Of a stretch of DNA of 6,065 nt, positions 1 through 6,050 are shown piece by piece. A program made the translations under genes and the position numbers. The first letter of the stretch is position 1. Every line of letters begins with the position of its first letter. Under the pieces are notes generated by a model that worked only from the letters and a program-made list of their open reading frames with translations, was not told where the DNA came from and did no database searches. This DNA is from Bacteroidales bacterium (GTDB lineage Bacteria; Bacteroidota; Bacteroidia; Bacteroidales; P3): contig CAAGNU010000124.1 of assembly GCA_900771365.1 (NCBI GenBank), positions 1 through 6,065 on the forward strand, in the 5' to 3' direction.

Positions 1-32
1 AAAACTTGCAAGAGCCAAAACATTCTTCTAAC

Positions 33-632
33 TCAAAGCCCAGAAAAGTCAAAATCAGAGGAAGCAAAATCGGACATGTTGAAGTCCGGCAATTTAAGGT
101 CAGACATATTGAAATTGACCGAAGGCATGTTGCAGTCCGAAAAGCGCACCGTTTCATTGAAATGCTCCCCTCCGAAATTCCCGCTGATCGTCACCGCATC
201 CCTTCCCGCGTCCCTGACCGTATAATTGTAGGACTCGTTGCCGATACGTCCATTTGAATAAAGCGTGTCATTGCCAATCCGCGTCATATCAGAAAAGGTT
301 TCGCCATCAATCACACCAGTCGTGCGGACCGAATCGCCAAAATCGCGGGATGAGACAGAATAGTGGCTCCCGCCGAAGTTCCCTGTTTCCTGCACCGTCC
401 TCCAGTTGTCCGAGAACCTTGTTGTTTCGGAGAACGAAGTGCCGTCAACCGATCCATAGGTGCGTATCGTGTTTCCAGAGAAGTCCGAGTGAGCGTTCAA
501 GGGGATGCCGCCTATGTTCCCCGACAGATGGGAGGAGTTACCTGATGTGTGGATGGTTATTGTGTCGCCCCAGCCAACGAACATCAAGCCCGAACAGGCC
601 ATTGAACTTACTACGGCTTTTATGTAGCGCAT
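33..632 (-). CDS. exported repeat protein: six ~22-aa beta-type repeats plus C-terminal pentapeptide repeats
   Basis: This is a 199-residue protein of no family I recognise by name. The N-terminus (MRYIKAVVSSMACSGLMFVG) looks like a signal peptide, although no clean cleavage site is visible. Residues 30-164 form six degenerate repeats of 21-25 residues. They run roughly Ser/Gly-Gly/Asp-Asn, a strand with Arg-Thr, a Gly-x-x-x-Gly turn (VDG, FGG, IDG), then Phe and Thr-x-Arg-Phe, which suggests paired beta strands. Residues 172-199 switch to a five-residue period (VNFNM, SDLKL, PDFNM, SDFAS, SDFDF, SGL), the A(D/N)(L/F)xx pattern of pentapeptide-repeat beta-helices. An ATG at 653 would add MKGEVEG, but those codons contain the Shine-Dalgarno sequence GGGGAGG, 8 nt before the ATG at 632, so I chose 632. 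It lies 24 nt behind the LRR gene, probably in the same operon. Many Asn, Ser and Asp and very few Lys fit a surface or periplasmic protein. Role unknown. Confidence 0.8.
   Translation of the reverse strand: MRYIKAVVSSMACSGLMFVGWGDTITIHTSGNSSHLSGNIGGIPLNAHSDFSGNTIRTYGSVDGTSFSETTRFSDNWRTVQETGNFGGSHYSVSSRDFGDSVRTTGVIDGETFSDMTRIGNDTLYSNGRIGNESYNYTVRDAGRDAVTISGNFGGEHFNETVRFSDCNMPSVNFNMSDLKLPDFNMSDFASSDFDFSGL
36..119 (-). repeat. C-terminal pentapeptide repeats (15-nt period)
   Basis: The last 28 codons of the gene encode five full pentapeptides and one partial one, with Phe or Leu at every fifth position and Asp, Asn or Gly before it. This matches the pentapeptide-repeat consensus, which folds as a right-handed quadrilateral beta-helix. 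Six units make only about one and a half coils, so this is probably a cap or extension stacked on the preceding beta repeats rather than a stand-alone domain. Confidence 0.6.
141..545 (-). repeat. six tandem ~22-residue protein repeats
   Basis: Within the last gene, residues 30-164 of the 199-aa product divide into six units of 22, 22, 25, 21, 23 and 22 residues. Examples are SGNTIRTYGSVDGTSF at the start of unit 2 and GRDAVTISGNFGGEHF at the start of unit 6. Most units end in Thr/Ser-x-Arg followed by Phe, Ile or Ala. The repeat is clear in the protein and much weaker in the DNA, so it is an old, diverged duplication rather than a recent expansion. Confidence 0.65.
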
Positions 633-640
633 ACCTTCAA

Positions 641-647
641 CCTCCCC
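641..647 (-). promoter_or_regulatory. Shine-Dalgarno site fixing the start at 632
   Basis: On the minus strand GGGGAGG lies 8 nt before the ATG at 632. It falls inside codons that would be translated if the ATG at 653 were used, which argues for the downstream start. The ATG at 653 itself is preceded by the end of the LRR gene and no purine-rich site. Confidence 0.65.
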
Positions 648-656
648 TTTCATAGT

Positions 657-1466
657 TTAGTTCTCGTTCTTTGAGATCGTCATCATGAAGCCGCGCGGCT
701 TCGCGACATCGTATCCTTCTACGGGATAAGCACTCATCCACCCGAAATCCACAGGCCACTTCTCCGGCACACCTCGGGCATAAGGCCGCACCCAGCCGAA
801 TGCCGTGCGAGGCACGAAAACCGTAAAACGCGGCGCAAGACCATTATAGGAATAAAGTTTCTCGCCAAAATACGGCACCTTTGAATTGTAAGAAAGATCC
901 AACCGTGGCGCATCGCCCTGAAACTTTACGAACTCCAGCGATTCGCAACGCTCAAAACAACCGGGGCCGATATAACTCAAACTCTTCAGGAAAGTCACAG
1001 ACTGGAGAGAGACGCAATTGGTGAACGCGGCGGGGCCGATACTGGCAGTTCCCTCATCAAATGTCACGGTCTTCAACGACGTACACCAGGCAAACGCTCT
1101 TTCGCCGATTTCGCGCACACTCGCAGGTATATGCACACTGGTCAGGGACTGACAGACCGAGAATGCCTCCGGCATGATCTTCCTCACCGGCAACCCGTCA
1201 ATTTTCTCGGGGATAACCAAAGCACCCGAATAGTTCGGAGCCACACCCTGATACCTTCGGGGAAACCAGACGCCAATCACGACATATTCGGAATCCTTCT
1301 CCTCGGTCTTTCCGACCGGGCACACCTTGGTGTAGTAGAGCGGTGGCTTGTCCGTCGCATCTGGCTCATACGGAAACAGATAATACGGCGGATCGTTTAT
1401 GGCCATCGCCACACGAGCAGACCTCGCAAGAGCAAAAGCCAGCATCAAAATAGTCCTGCAACGCAT
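657..1466 (-). CDS. exported BspA-type leucine-rich repeat (LRR_5) protein
   Basis: This 269-residue protein has a weak signal peptide: MRCR, then a hydrophobic stretch broken by Arg15 and Arg18, with possible cleavage after Ala-Met-Ala at 22. Residues 81-185 hold about four BspA/LRR_5 units of some 23 residues. Their pattern is 'IP..V..IG..AF..C.SL..V.F', seen in VHIPASVREIGERAF and ASIGPAAFTNCVSLQSVTF. The family forms curved solenoids that bind protein or host ligands at the cell surface. Residues 213-248 (FTVFVPR, then GW and a Trp/Pro-rich stretch) resemble the tail that follows LRR_5 repeats in Kiritimatiellota-like proteins. The repeat number is low for the family. A site AAGAGGTG lies 6 nt before the ATG and overlaps the end of the lipoprotein gene only 10 nt upstream, so translation is probably coupled. 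The ligand cannot be inferred. Confidence 0.88.
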   Translation of the reverse strand: MRCRTILMLAFALARSARVAMAINDPPYYLFPYEPDATDKPPLYYTKVCPVGKTEEKDSEYVVIGVWFPRRYQGVAPNYSGALVIPEKIDGLPVRKIMPEAFSVCQSLTSVHIPASVREIGERAFAWCTSLKTVTFDEGTASIGPAAFTNCVSLQSVTFLKSLSYIGPGCFERCESLEFVKFQGDAPRLDLSYNSKVPYFGEKLYSYNGLAPRFTVFVPRTAFGWVRPYARGVPEKWPVDFGWMSAYPVEGYDVAKPRGFMMTISKNEN

Positions 1467-1476
1467 AGCCCACCTC

Positions 1477-1980
1477 TTATTTCTTGGATTGGCAGTAACG
1501 AACGACTTCCTCTATCGCGCTGCGACAAGCATCCTTGAGTCCCCTCGGAGCCGCTTCATACGATCTGCTCCTTTTCTGAATCAGCGTCTCTTTAGTCTTC
1601 TCATCAATGACGGTCAAGGCGCACACGACAAGACCGCTCTCGTTCCCACGCGATTGGATATCGTACTTCACCACCACCCGAAAATCAGGCGATGTCTCTT
1701 CCGCTCCGTTTCCTACTCGCCCAAAGACATTTGCAGACGCCAATTCAGACCTAGATACGCGCTTGAGCCAATCATCCATTATTTTTTGCTCTGGATCTTC
1801 AAATCCACTGACAACAACATCAACCCTGGCGAACTTACCCTGAAATTTCCCCAAGACATCATTGTGCAACACCGTATCGGCAATCACATCAAGGGGGCGA
1901 TCATCGATGCGACAGCCGACCACAAAAGCGCCATAGATTATCATGGCACCTAAAACCATCAAACCTCTCAAACCTTGCAT
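1477..1980 (-). CDS. small putative lipoprotein of unknown function
   Basis: The product is 167 residues from the chosen start. The N-terminus MQGLRGLMVLGAMIIYGAFV leads into Val-Val-Gly-Cys, a lipobox with the acylated Cys at 23. Arg follows it, not the Asp that retains lipoproteins in the inner membrane, so outer-membrane placement is plausible. The mature part alternates strands (ARVDVVVSGF, DFRVVVKYDI, LVVCALTVID) with a C-terminal helix (LKDACRSAIEEVVRY). This resembles the small alpha/beta fold of LpoB/CsgG-type periplasmic lipoproteins, but that is shape only, not homology I can show. GGAGG lies 3 nt before the ATG at 1980 and directly abuts another ATG at 1983; ATGs at 2010 and 1959 are also possible. 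Starting at 1980 or 1983 keeps an Arg before the hydrophobic core. It sits about 70 nt after the helicase and 10 nt before the LRR gene. Confidence 0.75.
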   Translation of the reverse strand: MQGLRGLMVLGAMIIYGAFVVGCRIDDRPLDVIADTVLHNDVLGKFQGKFARVDVVVSGFEDPEQKIMDDWLKRVSRSELASANVFGRVGNGAEETSPDFRVVVKYDIQSRGNESGLVVCALTVIDEKTKETLIQKRSRSYEAAPRGLKDACRSAIEEVVRYCQSKK

Positions 1981-2051
1981 CATCCTCCGCTGCACTGCCC
2001 CACATAACATATTACATCGGGAACGCAAAATCTTACGGCGAAAAGACAATT

Positions 2052-5000
2052 TCAGCTGTTATTCGCCAAGGCGTCCAAAAGGCGCTTTTCCGCATTCTCG
2101 CGATCATACGCCCAATCCATGCACCAGACGCGGATAACCTTCCAGCCGAGGGCCTTAAGCACATCACCTCGGAGAAGGTCACGATCCCCAACGGTAGCCT
2201 GCCGAGCATAGGTCTCGCCGTCGCACTCAATGCCAGCAAGATACCTATTGGGGTCCGTCTTATCGCAGATCGCAATATCAACAGGATAGTTTGACCTGCC
2301 GACATCCGTCACGGTCTTATATCCTTTGTCTTGGAGAAAACGACAGATAGACTCCTTAACCCCTTCGGCGCTACATGCGCCTGCAACGCCACCGGCCTCT
2401 CCAATCCGTCCAGTTTCGGCATACTCCATCAACGCCTTCAAGTGCGTGACACCGATTGAATTCGTCCTTTCGGCATGAATATCTGCACCTCTAACAGAAG
2501 AAAAGACAACGACCTGCTCTCGCGCCCGTGTGATTGCGACATTCAAACGGCGCTCACCCCCCACTCGATTGACCGGCCCAAAGGACATGGCGAACCGTCC
2601 CTGCTCATCGGGGGCGTAAGCAACGGAAAACATAATGACATCACGCTCATCACCTTGAACATTTTCAAGGTTCTTGACGAAAAACGCATCCGGCTTTGAT
2701 TCGTCGAAAAACTCCGCTCCCCATTCGCGCTCTTTCGCGCTGGCACTTATCAAATCCTCGATCAACCTTTGCTGTGCAACGCTGAATGTGACGATGCCCC
2801 AACTGCGATTGCGCTCTACAGGATCATTGAGTCGTTCAAACAGATAGGCGACCAATGATTCCGCCTCCTTCCTGTTCGTATGGGTAATATGATCGTACAA
2901 AGCGCCGTCAACATACTCAAACGAGACGCCGAGCCGTTCCGAGGTCAAAGCGGCGGGGAAGGGGTTTAACTTGTCGTCATAGTAGTAATGGTTGCTAAAC
3001 GCTATCAGCGACTCGTGGCGGCTCCTGTAATGCCAATTCAGATAGGCGGAGTGCAAACCATTCGCAAGGCATTCATCCAGTATGCTTTCAAGGTCTTCAG
3101 TCTTTGGATCGTCTTCCCGATCCTCGTCTTTGACATCCCCTTTGATGAAAAAGTTCGTCGGAGGCAATTGCTTCGGGTCCCCGACAACAATAAGCTGCTT
3201 TCCTCTTGCTATCACACCTACCGCATCCCAGACGGTCATCTGCGAGGCCTCGTCAAATACGATCAGATCGAATGGGTCACCGTCAACCGGCAGATATTGC
3301 GCCACGGAAAGCGGGCTCATGAGAAAGCACGGTTTCAGAAGCTTCGATAGGTTCTTTGTTTCGGAAAGGGTCTTCCGAATCGGCATGAAGCGTTTTTTCT
3401 TCTCGCACTCGCGCTTGATGACCGCAAGTTCCTTCATAAGCTCCGAACAGATTCCCGCTCCGACTTTATTTCCACCAGTCTCGCCGCCCCCTTCCGAGGG
3501 GTGCAAAATCTCACAAAGTTTTGCCGACAATCGAGACACAACCATCTCCCTCGACAAATCGCGCCACTCCTCTTCCAGCTCACGAAGTCGGGATATGCGG
3601 CGTTCCTGCTTCTTACCCGAGAAACCGGAAAGAGCACTCGACTGGGATATCAGGTTGTTTAAGACCTTTTCGGAACAACTGTCTTCAAAGACCTTCACCG
3701 CATCGTCTGACGGGAAACAACCATGCTCCATCGCGTCTATGAGTTTCCGGCATCTCCCCTTCGCCAAACTTTCCTTCCGGACGCGATAGGCCAGTATATT
3801 CCTTAAGCCGCCCAAATTATTCTTGGCATTTAAAAGACGAGTCCGTTGTTCTATGCTCGCACCTCTGAAAAACGGGTAGTCAAGCGTGCCCTCCAAACGG
3901 CTTTTCACCGTTTCCCATAAAACTGCGAAAAACCGTTTACCACCACCCGCTGTTGAAAGCGCCGTGAGCAATGCTTCGATCTGATTCTCCACGCGAGTCT
4001 GGAAATTAGGCGACCACGCATTTGGATGAACAATCCGCAATGCCTCGTATGATCCTCTGTCGATTTCTTTCCACTCGGATGCCGTCAGGCGGATTGCCTC
4101 TTTAAGTTTCTCCAACTCGCCCGCAGGAGTTAGGGCGGGGTCAAAGGAAACGTAGCCAGGATCGGCTTTTGGGTGCCTACTAACATGACGTGTTATGCAA
4201 TCAAAGGCTGACACCCCCGATTTGACGGGCGAATGCAGGTCACGCACATAACCAGCCACCTCCTCCAACGCAGACGTAAGATTTGCACATTTACTTTCCC
4301 AAGCAGACGGTGCGGGTGTTCTTACCACTGCCAATGCCTCGGAAAACTGGCGCATCACATTTGCCTTATCCGCCTTATTCGAGTGCAACTCAAGGCAGAA
4401 AGGAGCAAGTCCACAGGAGGAAAGCCGTTTGAACACAACATCCAACGCGGCCTTTTTCTCCGAGACGAAAAGAACGCGCTTCCCCAACGCAAGGTTGTGC
4501 GCAATGATATTGGTGATCGTCTGCGATTTCCCCGTACCCGGAGGCCCGTGCAGAACAAATGATTTGCCTTTCTCTGAATAGAGCACTGCCGCAAGTTGGG
4601 ATGAATCCGCGCTTAACGGGCAATAGAGCCTTTCACGGCGCACATGCTTTTCAACTTCTCCTTGCGGGAATATCGTCACATGATCATCATATATTCCCGT
4701 GCCGTCAGATAGATGCGCTACAAACGGCTGCTTTTTGAATTCCGCGAAATGGTCATTGAGATCCTTCCAAATGACGACCTTTGCGAACGAGAATATGCCG
4801 AGCGCTACATCAGAGGATACGGACCAACCCTTTCGATCCTGAATAGCATCCGCAAACACCTTGAACACTTCTTTGAAATCAGGCTCACCATCCCCCTCGC
4901 ATTCGACATCCTTCACTGGTATGCAGAACTGACTCCGAAGCAGCTCGACAATGCAGAAATTGACGACCGCATCCTCATCTGTCCTCTGAAGGCGAAAACC

Positions 5001-5393
5001 CGGTGCTGCGGTCTGTCTGATCAGTTGTGCCGGAATCAGCAAAAGCGGTGCGCGGTGGAATTCTTCGCCTTCCGCTTCATTCCAGTTTAGAAAGCCGACG
5101 GCAAGGAACAGCGAATTAACACCGGTCTCATTAAAGATTGACCTGCTCGAAAGATACAACTCCTTCAGACGTCTGCGAATTTCCTTCTCGTCAAGCAGCG
5201 TTTGAAATGGTATGTCCCCACCTGCCGATGGCGTGGTGTAGGGCACGATTTCCGTGCCAGCGGTCGCACCCCATTGTAGTCCGCCTGTTTTGATGGGGAG
5301 AAACTTGAGCCCGTCTTTTGCATTCAGGAGCGGGTTGCGAAGTGAAAGGTCCAAGAGCTTCCGCTTCCATTGATCAACACGACTCTCGGTCAT
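2052..5393 (-). CDS. DUF4011 / UPF1-like SF1 helicase with C-terminal Vsr-like (MTES_1575) endonuclease
   Basis: This 1113-residue cytoplasmic protein is predicted to hydrolyse ATP, move on or unwind nucleic acid, and cut it. The N-terminus has the DUF4011 signature (WKRKLLDLSLRNPLLNAK, 9-26). A Q-motif-like stretch near Gln266 precedes Walker A GPPGTGKS (283-290). A long helical, charged insert (about 350-690) separates it from Walker B/DEAD-like VFDEASQM (712-719). Then come GDPKQLPP (738-745), HYRSRHES (788-795), the motif IV region (865-882), QGDERDV (913-919) and the arginine-finger motif NVAITRARE (951-959). All helicase motifs look intact. Residues 1012-1105 form a Vsr/PD-(D/E)xK-like nuclease with Asp1039, GIECDG (1054-1059) and GDRDLLR (1069-1075). 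The DUF3320 domain common at the end of such proteins is absent. GGGGAGG lies 5 nt before the ATG. DUF4011-helicase-Vsr proteins are reported as anti-phage ('Hhe'-type); that role is inferred here. Confidence 0.93.
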   Translation of the reverse strand: MTESRVDQWKRKLLDLSLRNPLLNAKDGLKFLPIKTGGLQWGATAGTEIVPYTTPSAGGDIPFQTLLDEKEIRRRLKELYLSSRSIFNETGVNSLFLAVGFLNWNEAEGEEFHRAPLLLIPAQLIRQTAAPGFRLQRTDEDAVVNFCIVELLRSQFCIPVKDVECEGDGEPDFKEVFKVFADAIQDRKGWSVSSDVALGIFSFAKVVIWKDLNDHFAEFKKQPFVAHLSDGTGIYDDHVTIFPQGEVEKHVRRERLYCPLSADSSQLAAVLYSEKGKSFVLHGPPGTGKSQTITNIIAHNLALGKRVLFVSEKKAALDVVFKRLSSCGLAPFCLELHSNKADKANVMRQFSEALAVVRTPAPSAWESKCANLTSALEEVAGYVRDLHSPVKSGVSAFDCITRHVSRHPKADPGYVSFDPALTPAGELEKLKEAIRLTASEWKEIDRGSYEALRIVHPNAWSPNFQTRVENQIEALLTALSTAGGGKRFFAVLWETVKSRLEGTLDYPFFRGASIEQRTRLLNAKNNLGGLRNILAYRVRKESLAKGRCRKLIDAMEHGCFPSDDAVKVFEDSCSEKVLNNLISQSSALSGFSGKKQERRISRLRELEEEWRDLSREMVVSRLSAKLCEILHPSEGGGETGGNKVGAGICSELMKELAVIKRECEKKKRFMPIRKTLSETKNLSKLLKPCFLMSPLSVAQYLPVDGDPFDLIVFDEASQMTVWDAVGVIARGKQLIVVGDPKQLPPTNFFIKGDVKDEDREDDPKTEDLESILDECLANGLHSAYLNWHYRSRHESLIAFSNHYYYDDKLNPFPAALTSERLGVSFEYVDGALYDHITHTNRKEAESLVAYLFERLNDPVERNRSWGIVTFSVAQQRLIEDLISASAKEREWGAEFFDESKPDAFFVKNLENVQGDERDVIMFSVAYAPDEQGRFAMSFGPVNRVGGERRLNVAITRAREQVVVFSSVRGADIHAERTNSIGVTHLKALMEYAETGRIGEAGGVAGACSAEGVKESICRFLQDKGYKTVTDVGRSNYPVDIAICDKTDPNRYLAGIECDGETYARQATVGDRDLLRGDVLKALGWKVIRVWCMDWAYDRENAEKRLLDALANNS

Positions 5394-5424
5394 TCCACCC
5401 TCCCCTATGGTTTACATGTTGCAG

Positions 5425-5793
5425 CTATCGGGCCGTGCGGTCTTCTTTCTTGGCATCTTTCCCGCCGAGCATTTCCACAAGCCCGATACGTGCATCGTCC
5501 GCAGCGCCTTTGGTTGCGTTCCAAGCGTTAGTTGACCATTGGACCGTTGAGGACCAAGCCCTATCAGCGCTCTTGCCAGCTCCGCGCCAAGCTTCCCCCA
5601 CCGCTTTCGCCGCCCCTTGGTGCCTCCAACAAAACAGTTTGCCCTTTTCGGCCTGATACACGCATTGGCGACCGTCCTCAATGACATACTGGCATCTGAC
5701 GACGGTCATGGTCTTGACAACCGTATTCGTTTCTGCGCACAGCACTGACGCGGCAGTTGCGACGCAGCAAGCAAAAACGGAGGCTTCGTGCAT
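5425..5793 (-). CDS. small exported protein with Cys/His knuckle and 11-residue Ala-Trp repeats
   Basis: This 122-residue protein is of no family I can name. Residues 1-20 (MHEASVFACCVATAASVLCA) look like a signal peptide cleaved at Ala20-Glu21, although the n-region lacks a Lys or Arg. Residues 34-58 hold Cys34-x9-Cys44-x10-Cys55-x2-His58 with conserved-looking Gly41, Gly51 and Trp56. This resembles the short 'C..(T)..G..C......G..CW.H' zinc-knuckle motif found in many small bacterial and viral proteins. Residues 67-110 repeat every 11 residues: EAWRGAGKSAD, RAWSSTVQWST, NAWNATKGAAD, then a variant unit. This predicts an amphipathic helix or hendecad coiled coil. The C-terminus is charged (KDAKKEDRTAR). 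No Shine-Dalgarno site precedes the ATG, and a possible -10 box ends only 9 nt upstream, so the message may be leaderless. It ends 31 nt before the helicase start, making it the likely first gene of the operon. Confidence 0.75.
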   Translation of the reverse strand: MHEASVFACCVATAASVLCAETNTVVKTMTVVRCQYVIEDGRQCVYQAEKGKLFCWRHQGAAKAVGEAWRGAGKSADRAWSSTVQWSTNAWNATKGAADDARIGLVEMLGGKDAKKEDRTAR

Positions 5794-5802
5794 AAGTGTG
5801 GG

Positions 5803-5832
5803 TGTATAGGTGGATAGGATGAGGGAAGTCCA
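5803..5832 (-). promoter_or_regulatory. possible sigma70-type promoter of the minus-strand operon
   Basis: On the minus strand TGGACT (5832-5827) and TATACA (5808-5803) are separated by 18 nt. Each matches four of six consensus bases. The -10-like box ends 9 nt before the ATG at 5793, so transcription would begin at or within a few bases of the start codon. The boxes were found by eye and their match is modest. Confidence 0.35.
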
Positions 5833-5929
5833 GAGGGTTTGTGAGGTGGCGGAAAACTCAGTCTTGGCTGGGTTGTCTGGCTTCAGCCGTCGCTCTTCCT
5901 TCCCGACCTTCGACGATGCCCGTCCCTTG

Positions 5930-6008
5930 CGTTCGGGGACGCGGGGCGGAGGCCGTTCCCGCAGGGGCGGCGCGGAGCGCCGAGGCCGACGAGCCGTGGC
6001 CCCGAACG
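5930..6008. repeat. nested inverted repeat in GC-rich DNA
   Basis: The outer arms are 9 bp, identical and 61 bp apart. The inner stem is 6 bp with loop GGA at 5974-5976. The two stems are nearly concentric, with midpoints at 5969 and 5975. Short direct echoes also occur, GGAGGCCG (5948-5955) and CGAGGCCG (5981-5988), so in such GC-rich DNA part of this could be chance. Confidence 0.45.
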
Positions 6009-6034
6009 GACTCCCTTATGGTGCGGCGCAGGGT

Positions 6035-6050
6035 TGTGAACATGTGAACA
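6035..6050. repeat. tandem octamer TGTGAACA x2
   Basis: Two perfect, adjoining copies of TGTGAACA occur at 6035-6042 and 6043-6050, with the palindrome ACATGT at their junction. On the minus strand they read TGTTCACATGTTCACA, about 245 nt upstream of the first gene. They could be a regulator binding site or part of a dispersed repeat. Confidence 0.4.

Noticed and set aside
1..32. Terminator after the last gene
   Set aside because: Only the short palindrome CTTGCAAG is visible and no GC-rich stem with a T-run follows on the minus strand. The operon may continue past the window edge.
141..545. CRISPR array or DNA-level tandem repeat
   Set aside because: The repeats are in the protein pattern with variable 21-25 residue units inside an open coding frame. 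There are no identical DNA repeats with spacers.
633..653. Upstream ATG at 653 for the repeat protein
   Set aside because: Its first seven codons contain the GGGGAGG site that serves the ATG at 632, and it would place charged Lys-Gly-Glu-Val-Glu residues before the signal peptide.
1131..1953. Plus-strand open frames at 1131-1538 and 1399-1953
   Set aside because: They lie antisense to the LRR and lipoprotein genes, overlap each other, and show no recognisable motifs, whereas the minus-strand products have signal sequences and repeat patterns.
1984..2051. Separate promoter between the helicase and lipoprotein genes
   Set aside because: A TAATAT box is present on the minus strand, but no acceptable -35 hexamer lies 16-18 nt upstream. 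I cannot exclude a promoter but do not annotate one.
3082..3789. 235-codon open frame on the plus strand inside the helicase gene
   Set aside because: It is antisense to conserved helicase and insert sequence, Ser/Arg-rich without any family motif, and has no independent support. The same applies to plus-strand frames at 2988-3350, 4233-4562 and 4713-5090.
5841..6047. 68-codon GTG-start frame on the plus strand with AGAGG upstream
   Set aside because: It runs through the GC-rich inverted-repeat island, has low-complexity Arg/Ala/Pro composition, and competes with a minus-strand frame (5858-6043) of the same kind. High G+C makes long open frames likely by chance.
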